From RH-AL1 sp965214415 (GTDB taxonomy: Bacteria > Pseudomonadota > Alphaproteobacteria > Rhizobiales > Beijerinckiaceae), in NCBI GenBank assembly GCA_965214415.1, contig CBDCBQ010000003.1, positions 3,472,001 through 3,536,000 of the forward strand: a stretch of DNA of 64,000 bases, written 5' to 3'. The notes below the pieces were generated by a model. That model made no database searches. It was not told the DNA's origin and saw nothing but the letters and a program-made list of their open reading frames with translations. Numbering within the stretch: position 1 is the first letter of the stretch; every line of letters starts with the position of its first letter. Position numbers and translations under genes: made by a program. Below, in pieces: positions 48,976-57,189 of this stretch.

Positions 48976-49883
48976 TCATTCGGCGGCTTTCAGAGCCGCC
49001 GCAGCAGCGTATTCGTTTGGCGTCTTCCAGCCAAGCGAGGTGTGAGGACGGCTCTCGTTGTAGTCCCTCCGCCAAGCCTCGATCTTGGCCCTGGCGTCGG
49101 CCAGCGACAAGAACCAATGCGTGTTCAGACATTCGTCGCGCAGCCGGCCGTTGAACGATTCCACGAAGGCGTTGTCGGTTGGCTTGCCAGGCCGGCTGAA
49201 GTCCAGCGTGACGGCGTTCTCGTAGGCCCAGCGATCGAGCGCCTTCGAGACGAACTCCGGGCCGTTGTCGACACGGATGGTTCTCGGAGCGCTTCGCCTC
49301 ATCGCGATCCGTGTCACCGCGTCGACGACCTGCTCGCCCTTGATCCCGTGATCGACCTCGATCGTCAGAGCCTCGCGCGTATACGCATCGACGACGGTCA
49401 GCGCCCGCAAGCGTCGTCCATCGAACAAGGCGTCGGACACGAAGTCCATCGACCATAGCTCGTTCGGCGCGCCGGCGGCCGGCTGCCGTTCGCGGCCAGC
49501 TTCGCTGACGTTCCGCCTTGGGCGCTTCAGGCGAAGGCTCAAGCCATCCTCGCGATACAGCCGGTAGACCCGCTTGTGGTTCACAAGCCAACCCTCCCGG
49601 CGCAGAAGAATGTAGATCCGGAAGTAGCCGTAGCGAACGCGCGTTTGCGACAGATCGCGGATCCGCAACCGCAACGGCGTCTGATCGGGCCGCACCGATC
49701 GATAGCGGATCGACGAGCGATCGACGCCGAGCGCCACGCAGCAGCGCCGTTCGCTTAGGCCATGAAACGCCTGGACATGCGCGACCATCTCGCGCCGTCG
49801 CCCAGGCGTCAGAGCTTTTTTGACAGGACATCCTGGAGGATGTGCTGGAGCTTTTTTTGACAGGACATCCTGGAGGATGTGCT
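48976..49883 (-). pseudogene. IS3-family transposase OrfB with orfA remnant (truncated copy)
   Basis: The orfB catalytic core is intact, with the same DDE residues as the copy at 33264. The orfA part is reduced to HILQDVLSKK, present twice because of a tandem duplication. The frame runs on into the disrupted neighbour up to 50004 only by chance. Without orfA there is no normal start signal or DNA-binding domain, so it is regarded as dead. Confidence 0.8.
49813..49883. repeat. 34/35-bp tandem duplication at the truncated IS end
   Basis: Unit A (49813-49846) and unit B (49849-49883) are the same orfA-tail sequence containing the poly-T complement of the slippery site. Unit A has six T residues and unit B seven, so the units also differ by one base. 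Confidence 0.85.
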
Positions 49884-50569
49884 GGGCGAGGCCCCTCGCC
49901 CGCCAGTCGCGTATGTCGGACGCTGCGACGTCCTGCATTCCGGCCACGTCGACATCGTCAAGCGTCAGCGTGGCGTCCAGCCCGCAAGTGGCGAGGATCA
50001 CCAACTTCGAAGCGACGTCCCACCCTTCGATGTCGGAACGCGGGTCGGCCTAAAGCGTCCCGGTCGCGCGGGCCTCGTCCAAGGCCTCGCCGAAGCTCAT
50101 ATCTCGTGCCATCATCGCGCCGAGGAGGTGGTTGCCGGTCGCGTTGAGGATGCCCTCGACGGCCAGGATCTCGCTTTATAGCGGAGCAGATCGAGAGCCG
50201 GTAGCGCGGCGCCCGCCACGGCGCCTTTCGACACGGCAATCACGTGGCGGCCGCGCGCGAGCATCCGCTCGGCGGCGGCGAGCCCGGCGCCGCCGGTGCG
50301 CGGGTCGGACGGTCCCGCCTCGATGAGGACGTCGGGCGCATCGTAAAAGCCGTCGTCGGTCGGCTGCCAGCCCGCGTCGGCGTCCAGCGACGCGGGATCG
50401 ATGCCGTCCCGATCGACGATCTGGACACGAACCGGCGCACGCCGACCAGGCGTACGTCTCGGCCGTAGAGGCTGGCGTATCGGTCGCGGCGTTGCGCGAG
50501 CAGCTCCGCGAGCGCGCGGCCGACCGCGCCGTAGCCGAAGATCGCGACCTTGAGACGGTTTGGGGGCAT
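49884..50569 (-). pseudogene. Homoserine dehydrogenase-like gene, frameshifted and cut by IS
   Basis: From ATG 50569 the NAD-binding start KVAIFGYGAVGRALAELLAQ is clear. After a frameshift near 50445, VLIEAGPSDPRTGG and GRHVIAVSKGAVAG continue. After another near 50180, EILAVEGILNATGNHLLGAM and DEARATGT follow. Then a TAG at 50052-50050 (where Glu is expected) precedes ADPRSDIEGWDVASKL and CGLDATLTLDDV. The IS truncates the rest. These segments match the homoserine/aspartate-semialdehyde dehydrogenase catalytic domain. At least two frameshifts, one nonsense change and the IS make it non-functional. It begins 2 nt after the phytochrome stop, so it was once in that operon. Confidence 0.8.
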
Positions 50570-50571
50570 TT

Positions 50572-52785
50572 TCAGCCCTCGATCTCTCCGGCATGCCAGA
50601 GCAGCTGCTCGAGCAGTTCGGCGGTGCGGGCGACAGAGGTGCGTACGGAATCGAGCATCCGCGGCATGCCGTCAGCATCGTCGCCATAGGTGATCTCGAG
50701 CGCGGCGAGCTGGGCGTTCTCGATCACGCTGGAGAGCAGCTCGCGGTAGTCGCGCTCGGCGGCTCCATCGAGGCGGCCGACCCGCAGCAGGCGGCGGTCG
50801 ACCATGCCGTCGTGGAAGTGCCGGCGCGCCACATCCGCCGCCTGGCGGTCCGCCGTCTCCTCGACATGGATGATGTAGCCGAGCTTGCGCTCCGCCGAGG
50901 CGTAGACCGGCTCGGCCCTCACGGTGAGCGGGCGCGGCGTGCCGCTCGCCCGCTCGAGGCTCGCCTCGCCGCGCCAGGGCCGGTCGCGCGCTGCCAGCTC
51001 CTCGAGATGGCGGGCCATCGACAAAGGCTCGGTGAAGAGCGACGGCAGGTCTTCGAGCATGCGCAGCGAGGCGTGGCCGGGCTCGAGCAGCGCCCCGAAG
51101 GCAGCGTTGACGAGGAGCACGCGGCCGCTCGGCCCGGCGACCAACATCGGCTGCGCCGACTGCCGGACCTGCCGCGAGAGCGTGTCGAGCTGGTCCTGGG
51201 CGATCAGCATGCGCACGGCGCGAAATTGCAGGACCATGTCGGCGATCGTGCGGGCTACGAGCCGTGCCGTCTGCCGATCGGCCAGGGTCCACGGGTCCGA
51301 CGTGCCTTCGACGCGCTCGTGCCATTGCGCGAACGAGAGCCGCGGCGAGAGCTGGCGCGGGTCGGTGCCGACGAGCACGGGCTTGCGCGGGTCGCCGCCC
51401 CAGACGACCGTGCGCACCCGCTCCGGCCGGAACCAAACCAGGTACTCGCCGGGCGAGGCCGAGATCGGCGCGGCAAGGACGCCGGTGGCGACATCGGCGA
51501 GCGGGGCGAACGCCGGCGCGTCGCGCCCGAGCGTGGTGGTGGCGAGGATCGGCTCGCGCGGCTGGCCATCGAGCCAGGCGACGATCTCGCGGATGCGGGC
51601 CGTTGCCGGCACGTCGCCCGCGGTCTGCACCTGCCCCTCGTAGACGAGCGCGGCGCCGCCTGCCCCGAGCGCGGTGAGCAGCGCGCCGGAGCCGTCGAAC
51701 AGCGCGGTGCGCCAGTCGCCGTCACGGCCGATGGCGTCGATCATACGCTGCTCGAGCCGCCGTACGACGAGCTCCGACTGCGTCTGCACGAAGCTCTCCA
51801 GCGCCGCGACGCGGGTGGCGACCAGCTCGCCGATCAGCTCACCAAGCGCGCGCATCGCGTAGCAGACGACTTTCGGCGAGTAATGATGGCAGGCGACCAG
51901 GCCCCACAGCTCGCCGGCGACGACGATCGACACGACGAGGGTCGCGCGCACGCCCATGTTCTTCAGGTATTGCAGGTGAACCGGCGACATCGAGCGCAGC
52001 GCGCACATCGACATGTCGAGTTCGCGCCCGCTCTCCGGCGACAAGCGCGGCACGATCGGCACCGCCACGGCCTCGACATCGACGAGCAGGCGCGCTCGAG
52101 TCTCGAGATAGAGCCGGCGGGCGATGTGCGGGATGTCCGAGGCCGGGTAGCGGTTGCCGAGAAACGCCTCTCGCTCGGGCTCGCGGCGTTCGGAGAAGAC
52201 TTCGCCGTGGCCGAATTCATCGAACCGGTACACCATTACGCGGTCGTAGCCGGTCAGCGCCTTGAACAGCTCGGCGGTCTCGTCGCCGAGCGCGCGCAGC
52301 GAGGATGCGTTCAGGATCGTCCGGGTCGCCTCGTCGAGGTGGGCGCGCACGGCCAGCGGTTCGGCCGCGTGCTCCAGCTCGACGACCACGCCGCCGTCGG
52401 CCGGTCGGTGGACCAGGGCGTCGACCGCGAGCGACGCCTCGCCGATCCGCGCGCTCAGGGCGACGGGGCGCCGATGCAGCGGCGCGTCGAGTTTGGCGCG
52501 AAGTCGCGCGGCGAGCGTGCCTGGCAGGGATGTCAGGTTGCGGCCGACGACGGCCTCGCCGAGATTGAGGAACGCGCCGGCATTGGCGCTCGCCTGGACG
52601 ATCGTCTCCGCCGCGTCGTCGAGCACGAGCAGCGCGCCGTGCGGCTGAATCGACCCCGCGAGGTGGATCTGCTCGCGCTCGCAATTGGAGAGGTCGGCTT
52701 CGCCGAAGGCGGGGAGGTCGGTGCTTGTCACGCGGGTCTTTCGTTTGGCGACGTTTAGCAGGGCGCGGCGGATGACGCACGCCAT
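50572..52785 (-). CDS. Bacteriophytochrome lacking a recognisable kinase domain
   Basis: A red/far-red photoreceptor. The biliverdin-attaching Cys lies in DLSNCEREQIH before the PAS segment GSIQPHG. The GAF domain shows PASDIPHIARRLY and SMCALRSMSPVHLQYLKNMG plus GLVACHHYSP, followed by a PHY domain. After that comes one PAS domain (SAQPMLVAGPSGRVLLVN) and a helical tail ending LLEQLLWHAGEIEG. No H-box with HATPase N/G motifs is present, so output is probably by protein contact. ATG 52785 puts the Cys at residue 35. GTG 52731 would put it at 17 and is also plausible. Confidence 0.88.
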   Translation of the reverse strand: MACVIRRALLNVAKRKTRVTSTDLPAFGEADLSNCEREQIHLAGSIQPHGALLVLDDAAETIVQASANAGAFLNLGEAVVGRNLTSLPGTLAARLRAKLDAPLHRRPVALSARIGEASLAVDALVHRPADGGVVVELEHAAEPLAVRAHLDEATRTILNASSLRALGDETAELFKALTGYDRVMVYRFDEFGHGEVFSERREPEREAFLGNRYPASDIPHIARRLYLETRARLLVDVEAVAVPIVPRLSPESGRELDMSMCALRSMSPVHLQYLKNMGVRATLVVSIVVAGELWGLVACHHYSPKVVCYAMRALGELIGELVATRVAALESFVQTQSELVVRRLEQRMIDAIGRDGDWRTALFDGSGALLTALGAGGAALVYEGQVQTAGDVPATARIREIVAWLDGQPREPILATTTLGRDAPAFAPLADVATGVLAAPISASPGEYLVWFRPERVRTVVWGGDPRKPVLVGTDPRQLSPRLSFAQWHERVEGTSDPWTLADRQTARLVARTIADMVLQFRAVRMLIAQDQLDTLSRQVRQSAQPMLVAGPSGRVLLVNAAFGALLEPGHASLRMLEDLPSLFTEPLSMARHLEELAARDRPWRGEASLERASGTPRPLTVRAEPVYASAERKLGYIIHVEETADRQAADVARRHFHDGMVDRRLLRVGRLDGAAERDYRELLSSVIENAQLAALEITYGDDADGMPRMLDSVRTSVARTAELLEQLLWHAGEIEG

Positions 52786-52930
52786 CCGTGGCCGAACAGG
52801 CAACAGGTCGCGGGTCGGCGCGCTCGAAACCCGAACGTTTCCAGATGCGGGGGCTTGACCTCGCTGGAGCGTCGCCCTTGGGTGCGGCGTCAGCTCGCCG
52901 AGGTCACGGCGAGCGCAAGGGAGGACATCG

Positions 52931-53353
52931 ATGAAGCGTGTCAAAGCGGTGCTGATCACCACGGGGCTTATGGTGGGCATCGGCTCGATGGCGAGCGGCC
53001 CGGCGTTCGCGCAGGACGCGGCCAAGGGCAAGCAAGTGTTCAATCAATGCATGGCCTGCCACGCGCTCGACCACGCTGTTGTCGGGCCGCCGCTCGGCGG
53101 CGTCATCGGCCGCAAGGCCGGCTCGGTCGACGGCTATTCCTATTCGCCGCTGATGAAGGCCGCAGGCGATGCCGGCCTCGTCTGGAGCACCGACGAGATC
53201 GCCAAATATCTGGTCAATCCGACCTCCTATCTGACCGATTACGTGAAGGGCAAAGGCAAGGACGCCTCTGGTTCAAGCAAGATGGCCTACATGCTCGCCA
53301 ACGAGAAGCAGCGCCAGAACGTCGCCGCCTACCTCGCCACCACCACGAAGTAG
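52931..53353 (+). CDS. Periplasmic class I cytochrome c
   Basis: This 140-residue protein has a signal peptide ending AFA-Q (residue 27/28). A single heme site CMACH at 40-44 is followed by GPPLGGVIGRKAGS, and a Met axial ligand about 118 lies in SSKMAYML, as in cytochrome c2 / c-550 types. It shuttles electrons in the periplasm. ATG 52931 has GGGAGG 7 nt upstream. It is divergent from the bacteriophytochrome across 145 bp, so shared regulation is possible but not shown. Confidence 0.93.
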   Translation: MKRVKAVLITTGLMVGIGSMASGPAFAQDAAKGKQVFNQCMACHALDHAVVGPPLGGVIGRKAGSVDGYSYSPLMKAAGDAGLVWSTDEIAKYLVNPTSYLTDYVKGKGKDASGSSKMAYMLANEKQRQNVAAYLATTTK

Positions 53354-53360
53354 ACGCGCA

Positions 53361-53390
53361 GGGCGGACGCCGATCGCGGAGGGTCCGCCC
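53361..53390 (+). terminator. Strong hairpin after the cytochrome c gene
   Basis: GGGCGGAC (53361-53368) pairs perfectly with GTCCGCCC (53383-53390) 8 nt after the stop codon. There is no T-run after it, so it may be a Rho-assisted or RNA-stabilising hairpin and not a classical terminator. Confidence 0.45.
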
Positions 53391-53458
53391 GTGCGATCTG
53401 CCCAAGGGGCACGAAGCGGGTAGCGGCGGCCGGCGCGATCGTTTAGGTTGAGCCTGTG

Positions 53459-53806
53459 ATGATGTTGCGCTCGGCGTTCGTCGTTTTATCTGCCGCCTGT
53501 CTTGGCCTCGCGCTGGACGTCTCGTCTTTGCGCGCGGCGACCATCGCGCCGCCGATGCTCGACGTGACTCGTCAATGCAATGCCATGAGCCACGGCAACA
53601 CGACCTTGATGAGCGAGTGCGTCGTCGCCGAGTCCGAGGCGCGCGCCGATCTTCTGCAGCATTGGGGCAAGCTGCCGGACGAAGCTGTCGACCGCTGCGT
53701 CAAGCTCGCCCGCAAAGCCAAGCGTCAACCTTACGTCGCGATGGAGAAGTGCCTCTCGGCCGAGCTTGCCGGGCCGCCGGCGACGCCGGTCAACGATCTG
53801 AAATAA
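53459..53806 (+). CDS. Exported hypothetical protein (115 aa)
   Basis: A signal peptide (MMLRSAFVVLSAACLGLAL onward to LRAA) is followed by a helical mature part with four Cys spaced in pairs (RQCN, SECV, DRCV, EKCL), suggesting two disulfides. The family is not recognised. GTG 53456 and two adjacent ATG codons are possible starts, and the first ATG is used. It follows cytochrome c by 105 nt but is separated from it by a hairpin. Confidence 0.68.
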   Translation: MMLRSAFVVLSAACLGLALDVSSLRAATIAPPMLDVTRQCNAMSHGNTTLMSECVVAESEARADLLQHWGKLPDEAVDRCVKLARKAKRQPYVAMEKCLSAELAGPPATPVNDLK

Positions 53807-53950
53807 TAGATTCGCAAGCATCTTCCCTTGGCGGGACTGTCGCCCTCCAGCACCACCAAACGACATAATTGGCGGATGCTTAACCGGCGCTAAAGACTTT
53901 CGCTTTATGGTTCCTCCACCGACCAAGAGATGTTCCCGGCGGAGCGTACC

Positions 53951-54100
53951 ATGAGCTTCTACACGTTCGCAGAGACAAGCCTGACGACGACGGCCGATCG
54001 CAAGCGCCGTCCTGGTGTCGACAAGGGCCAAATCGCCCGTACCATCGCGTTGTGCGTCATCGTGTTCGTCGCCTTTGTCGTCCGCACCCACCACGGCTGA
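53951..54100 (+). CDS. Single-span membrane microprotein (49 aa)
   Basis: ATG 53951 has GGAG about 7 nt upstream and encodes MSFYTFAETSLTTTADRKRR, then a hydrophobic segment IARTIALCVIVFVAFVV and RTHHG. Codon third positions are GC-rich like the neighbours, supporting real coding. A CtrA-like site with one mismatch (TTAA-N7-TAAA, 53880-53894) lies upstream. No family is recognised. The gene is short, so confidence is moderate. Confidence 0.55.
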   Translation: MSFYTFAETSLTTTADRKRRPGVDKGQIARTIALCVIVFVAFVVRTHHG

Positions 54101-54245
54101 AGGCGATCTGATTGCCCTCGAGGCTTTGCGGCGCTGGGATAACGCACACGCGCAACGCGGTGGTCCATAATGGCTTCCTGCTAGAGCCGGTCGGCATCGA
54201 ACGGCTAGGTCGCATCGTCCGGCAGGTGCTCGATTGAGGTCTGGA

Positions 54246-54875
54246 TTAGCCGAGCCGCGGGTCGACCTCGGCGGCGTAGCCGGCGCGGAGGACCGTGACA
54301 GTGGCCGCGGGGGTGAGGACCGTCACCAAGCGGTCCGCCTCGATCGGGCGCCGGGTGCCGTAGCCGTCGTGCGACCAACGATGCAGCTGGTCTTGCCATA
54401 GGAGCCAGGCCGCCGTGTCCTGACCGTGGAGAACCACGAAGACGCCGTCCGGGAGGCCGCCGAGCGCTCTGTCGTGGCGGCGGAACCGCTTGCGATCGAC
54501 GCGCGAGACGTGGAGACCGTCGTCGATATCATCCGCCGACAGACGCACGTCGTCGGCGATCGCGTGCGCCCGGCGCCAGGACGCCTCGAACCGCAGGTAG
54601 GCGGACCTGCGGCAGAGCTTGCACGGTCGGTGGCCCGCCGCGAGCGACGTCACCTCGTCTAGAAAGAACATTTCGGTGTAGCGTCGCGGCGACATTGGAA
54701 CGCGCCGCCAGTCTTGGTAGGTCAGGCTGCAGGCGATCCAGCGCTTGTGGGTCCACTTGGCGCGGCCGATCGCGCGGGTCTCGTCGTGGAGGATGCCGCG
54801 ATTGCCCATCAGGCTGCCACGCGTCGGTGTTGCCTCGAGCTCATTGAACGGCGTGACACGGTTTTGCAGCGGCAT
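54246..54875 (-). CDS. Conserved-looking hypothetical protein with Cys-x2-Cys motif (209 aa)
   Basis: A cytosolic protein rich in Arg and Trp. The segment GHRPCKLCRR (Cys 85 and 88) resembles the Cys-binding loop of Ada-type DNA-repair sensors, but the rest does not look like Ada. The C-terminal half (GVFVVLHGQDTAAWLLW, then YGTRRPIEADRLVTVLTP) may be a small beta domain. It is transcribed parallel to carA, 55 bp downstream of it. The function is unknown. Confidence 0.65.
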   Translation of the reverse strand: MPLQNRVTPFNELEATPTRGSLMGNRGILHDETRAIGRAKWTHKRWIACSLTYQDWRRVPMSPRRYTEMFFLDEVTSLAAGHRPCKLCRRSAYLRFEASWRRAHAIADDVRLSADDIDDGLHVSRVDRKRFRRHDRALGGLPDGVFVVLHGQDTAAWLLWQDQLHRWSHDGYGTRRPIEADRLVTVLTPAATVTVLRAGYAAEVDPRLG

Positions 54876-54910
54876 GGGCTCAGGCCAACGACATCAGCTT
54901 TGCCTGTCCA

Positions 54911-54957
54911 TCAGCTCTTGGACTTGTCCATCATCTCTTGGACTTGTCCATCAGCTC
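54911..54957. repeat. 20-bp tandem duplication at the 3' end of carA
   Basis: Two 20-bp units (54911-54930 and 54931-54950, one mismatch apart) plus a 7-bp partial third span the carA stop codon. Because 20 is not a multiple of 3, the duplication changes the frame, yet a stop is met almost at once. The enzyme end changes only from an expected SKS to SKR. Confidence 0.85.
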
Positions 54958-56112
54958 GGTGAAGCGGGTGAACAGATAGTGGCTGTCTTTCGGGCCGGGC
55001 GACGCCTCGGGGTGATGCTGCACCGAGAAGGCCGGCCGGTCGGTCAGTTCCAGCCCGGAGTTCGTGCCGTCGAACAGACTCCGGTGCGTCTCGCGCGCGT
55101 TTGCCGGCAGGGTGCCGGTGTCGACGGCGAAGCCGTGGTTCATCGAGACGATCTCGACCTTGCTCGTGGTGAAATCCATCACCGGGTGATTGGCGCCATG
55201 ATGGCCCTGATGCATCTTCTCGGTCTTGGCGCCGATCGCCAGCGCCATCAGCTGATGGCCGAGACAGATGCCGAAGGTCGGCACCTTTCTGTCAAGAATA
55301 TCTTGGATCACCGGCACCGCGTATTCTCCGGTTGCCGCCGGGTCACCCGGGCCGTTCGAAAGAAACACGCCGTCCGGATCCAGCGCTAGGATGTCTGCCG
55401 AGGTCGCAGTCGACGGCACGACCGTCACGGCGCAACCCGCGTCGGCGAGCAGCCGCAGGATGTTGCGCTTGATGCCATAGTCGATCGCCACGACCTTGTA
55501 GCGCGGTGCCCCCTGCTGGCCATAGCCGTCTGCCTGCGTCCAGACTGTCTGGTCCCAGTCGAAGCGCTGCGCCGATGTCACCTCCGGCACGAGATCGTAG
55601 CCCTCGATGCCGGACCAGCCCGCCGCCTGCGCCTTCAACACGTCGAGCTCGAAGGCCCCGTCCGGCGCGTGCGCGATCACCGCGTTCGGCATGCCCTTGT
55701 CGCGCACCAATGCCGTGAGCGCGCGGGTGTCGAGGCCGGAAAGGCCGATGATCCCGCGCCGCTTGAGCCACTCGTCGAAATGCAGCGTCGCGCGGTAGTT
55801 CGACGGCCCCGTGACGGGCGCATGCACGACGACGCCGATCGCACCGGTGGCGGCGGCGAGGTTGATCGACTCGATATCGTCATCGTTCGTGCCGACATTG
55901 CCGACGTGTGGAAACGTGAAGGTGAGGATCTGTCGCGCGTAGGACGGGTCGGTGAGGATCTCCTCGTAGCCCGTCATCGCCGTATTGAAGCAGACCTCGC
56001 CAACGGCGGTGCCGGTCGCGCCGAAGCCTTCGCCCTCGAGCACTGTGCCATCGGCCAGCACCAGCACCGCGGTCACCTTCGGCTCGGCCCAGCCGTCGTC
56101 GCCTGTCGTCAT
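54931..56112 (-). CDS. carA: Carbamoyl-phosphate synthase small (glutaminase) subunit
   Basis: This 393-residue subunit hydrolyses glutamine and passes ammonia to CarB for arginine and pyrimidine synthesis. The N-terminal domain has GFGATGTAVGEVCFNTAMTGY. The class I amidotransferase triad is visible as Cys in FGICLGHQLM and His/Glu in QHHPEASPGP. ATG 56112 is preferred over the open frame to 56148, as it matches the normal N-terminus. carB is not within the window. The 3' end carries a 20-bp tandem duplication. Confidence 0.97.
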   Translation of the reverse strand: MTTGDDGWAEPKVTAVLVLADGTVLEGEGFGATGTAVGEVCFNTAMTGYEEILTDPSYARQILTFTFPHVGNVGTNDDDIESINLAAATGAIGVVVHAPVTGPSNYRATLHFDEWLKRRGIIGLSGLDTRALTALVRDKGMPNAVIAHAPDGAFELDVLKAQAAGWSGIEGYDLVPEVTSAQRFDWDQTVWTQADGYGQQGAPRYKVVAIDYGIKRNILRLLADAGCAVTVVPSTATSADILALDPDGVFLSNGPGDPAATGEYAVPVIQDILDRKVPTFGICLGHQLMALAIGAKTEKMHQGHHGANHPVMDFTTSKVEIVSMNHGFAVDTGTLPANARETHRSLFDGTNSGLELTDRPAFSVQHHPEASPGPKDSHYLFTRFTELMDKSKR

Positions 56113-56199
56113 GCCGCGACTGCTAAGCGCTGGCGCGGGGCGGGTCAATCGCGGCGGGCGTCATCTGGCACGGCACGCGCGCGGACCCATATCAAAAGC

Positions 56200-56478
56200 A
56201 TGCGAACAACCTTGATCGTCCTCGCCCTTGTTCTGCCAATGCCAGTTTTTGCCGCGCAGAGCCTGGTCCCATCGCCCTACCCGAGCGGATCGCCCGGCGC
56301 GGCACCACTCAATCCGGCGCCGATGGGCACTGGTGCTGGGCAAGCCGACCTGGCCACGCCGTATCCGCAGGCGGCGGGCGGCAATTCCGAGGGCAACCCG
56401 TCCGACGTGACGCCCGGCGCCGCGCAGCAGCGCGTGCCGTCCACGTTCAAGCGCAACTACGGCGTCGACCAGCACTGA
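56200..56478 (+). CDS. Small exported protein, SPYPS paralogue 1 (92 aa)
   Basis: A signal peptide (MRTTLIVLALVLPMPVFA-A) precedes a Pro/Gly/Ala-rich mature part starting SLVPSPYPSGSPGAAPLNP, then TPYPQAAGG, with a basic C-terminus FKRNYGVDQH. It is clearly homologous to the next gene (shared SPYPS-x3-GAAPL, PYPQ and a basic tail with Tyr). The start of that gene overlaps this stop (TGATG), so the two are coupled. The family is unknown and it probably resides in the periplasm or cell wall. Confidence 0.7.
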   Translation: MRTTLIVLALVLPMPVFAAQSLVPSPYPSGSPGAAPLNPAPMGTGAGQADLATPYPQAAGGNSEGNPSDVTPGAAQQRVPSTFKRNYGVDQH

Positions 56479-56780
56479 TGGCGCGGTCGCCGGCGAGAGC
56501 CGCGCTGGCGGCAGGTATCGTCGTCGTGCTGGCGATGTCCTCGCCCGCGGATGCGGCGCAGGGGTTGATCTCCTCGCCGTATCCCAGCGCCGTGCCTGGC
56601 GCGGCCCCCCTCGACCCCGAGCCGACCGAGCTTGGCGCGCCGCAGACGATCCTGCGCGACCCCTATCCGCAGACGATCGGCGACGAGGCACAAGGCAACC
56701 CGCCGATCATCCGGCGGCACAGGCGCCAGCACCTCGTACCCGGCATCTACAAGCGCAAGTACCGCGTCGAGCGGCACTGA
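56478..56780 (+). CDS. Small exported protein, SPYPS paralogue 2 (100 aa)
   Basis: ATG 56478 shares its A with the preceding stop. A signal peptide ending ADA-A is followed by GLISSPYPSAVPGAAPLDPE, RDPYPQTIGDEAQGN and a strongly basic tail (IIRRHRRQH and YKRKYRVERH). The tail would suit binding to an anionic surface such as lipopolysaccharide or peptidoglycan, which is an inference only. It is a tandem paralogue of the previous gene and lies 4 nt before the next. Confidence 0.7.
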   Translation: MARSPARAALAAGIVVVLAMSSPADAAQGLISSPYPSAVPGAAPLDPEPTELGAPQTILRDPYPQTIGDEAQGNPPIIRRHRRQHLVPGIYKRKYRVERH

Positions 56781-56784
56781 CGCG

Positions 56785-57126
56785 ATGGACGTGGACGCCG
56801 AGTTCGAGGGCCTCGAGGCGGAGATCGCCGATCTCGAAGCGGAACTTGCGGCCTGCCGGCGGGGCGCGTTCGTCGCTCGCGGGGCGATCATCGTCGGTGG
56901 GATCGTGCTGGCCGCATCGATTTTCGTATACGCCTTGCGAACCGCGCCGTTCGCGTTCGGTGCCATCGCCGCGATGATCGGCGGCACGGTCTGGGCGGGC
57001 GCCTCCAAATCCTCGCGCGAAGAGATCGAGGCGCGTCTTGCGGCGGCGCAGGCGCGGAACGCGGCGCTGTTCGACAGGGTCGCGGCCGAGAACGGCTGGC
57101 GCAACACCACCCCGACCGTCCACTGA
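56785..57126 (+). CDS. Small membrane protein with coiled-coil arms (113 aa)
   Basis: The N-terminal acidic coiled coil (EFEGLEAEIADLEAELAAC) is followed by two hydrophobic segments (about 30-52 and 58-72) and a C-terminal helix (REEIEARLAAAQARNAALF). No family is recognised. It follows the paralogue pair after 4 nt, so the three are probably one operon. Confidence 0.65.
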   Translation: MDVDAEFEGLEAEIADLEAELAACRRGAFVARGAIIVGGIVLAASIFVYALRTAPFAFGAIAAMIGGTVWAGASKSSREEIEARLAAAQARNAALFDRVAAENGWRNTTPTVH

Positions 57127-57189
57127 CAATGCTGCAACCCCATCGCGTCTCGGGATTTGCCGTCGGACACCTCACACTGGAGCCGAGCC

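Larger units (their letters stand above)
48928..49883 (-). mobile_element. IS3-family (IS407-like) insertion sequence, copy 2, 5'-truncated
   Basis: It is near-identical to the 32899-34124 element from its right end (TGACGGTCCCCC at 48928) through orfB. The element stops inside the last codons of orfA, so the left end and about 270 bp are missing. At the break the orfA tail is present twice. Beyond 49883 homoserine-dehydrogenase-like sequence begins at once. It cannot transpose on its own. Confidence 0.88.
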
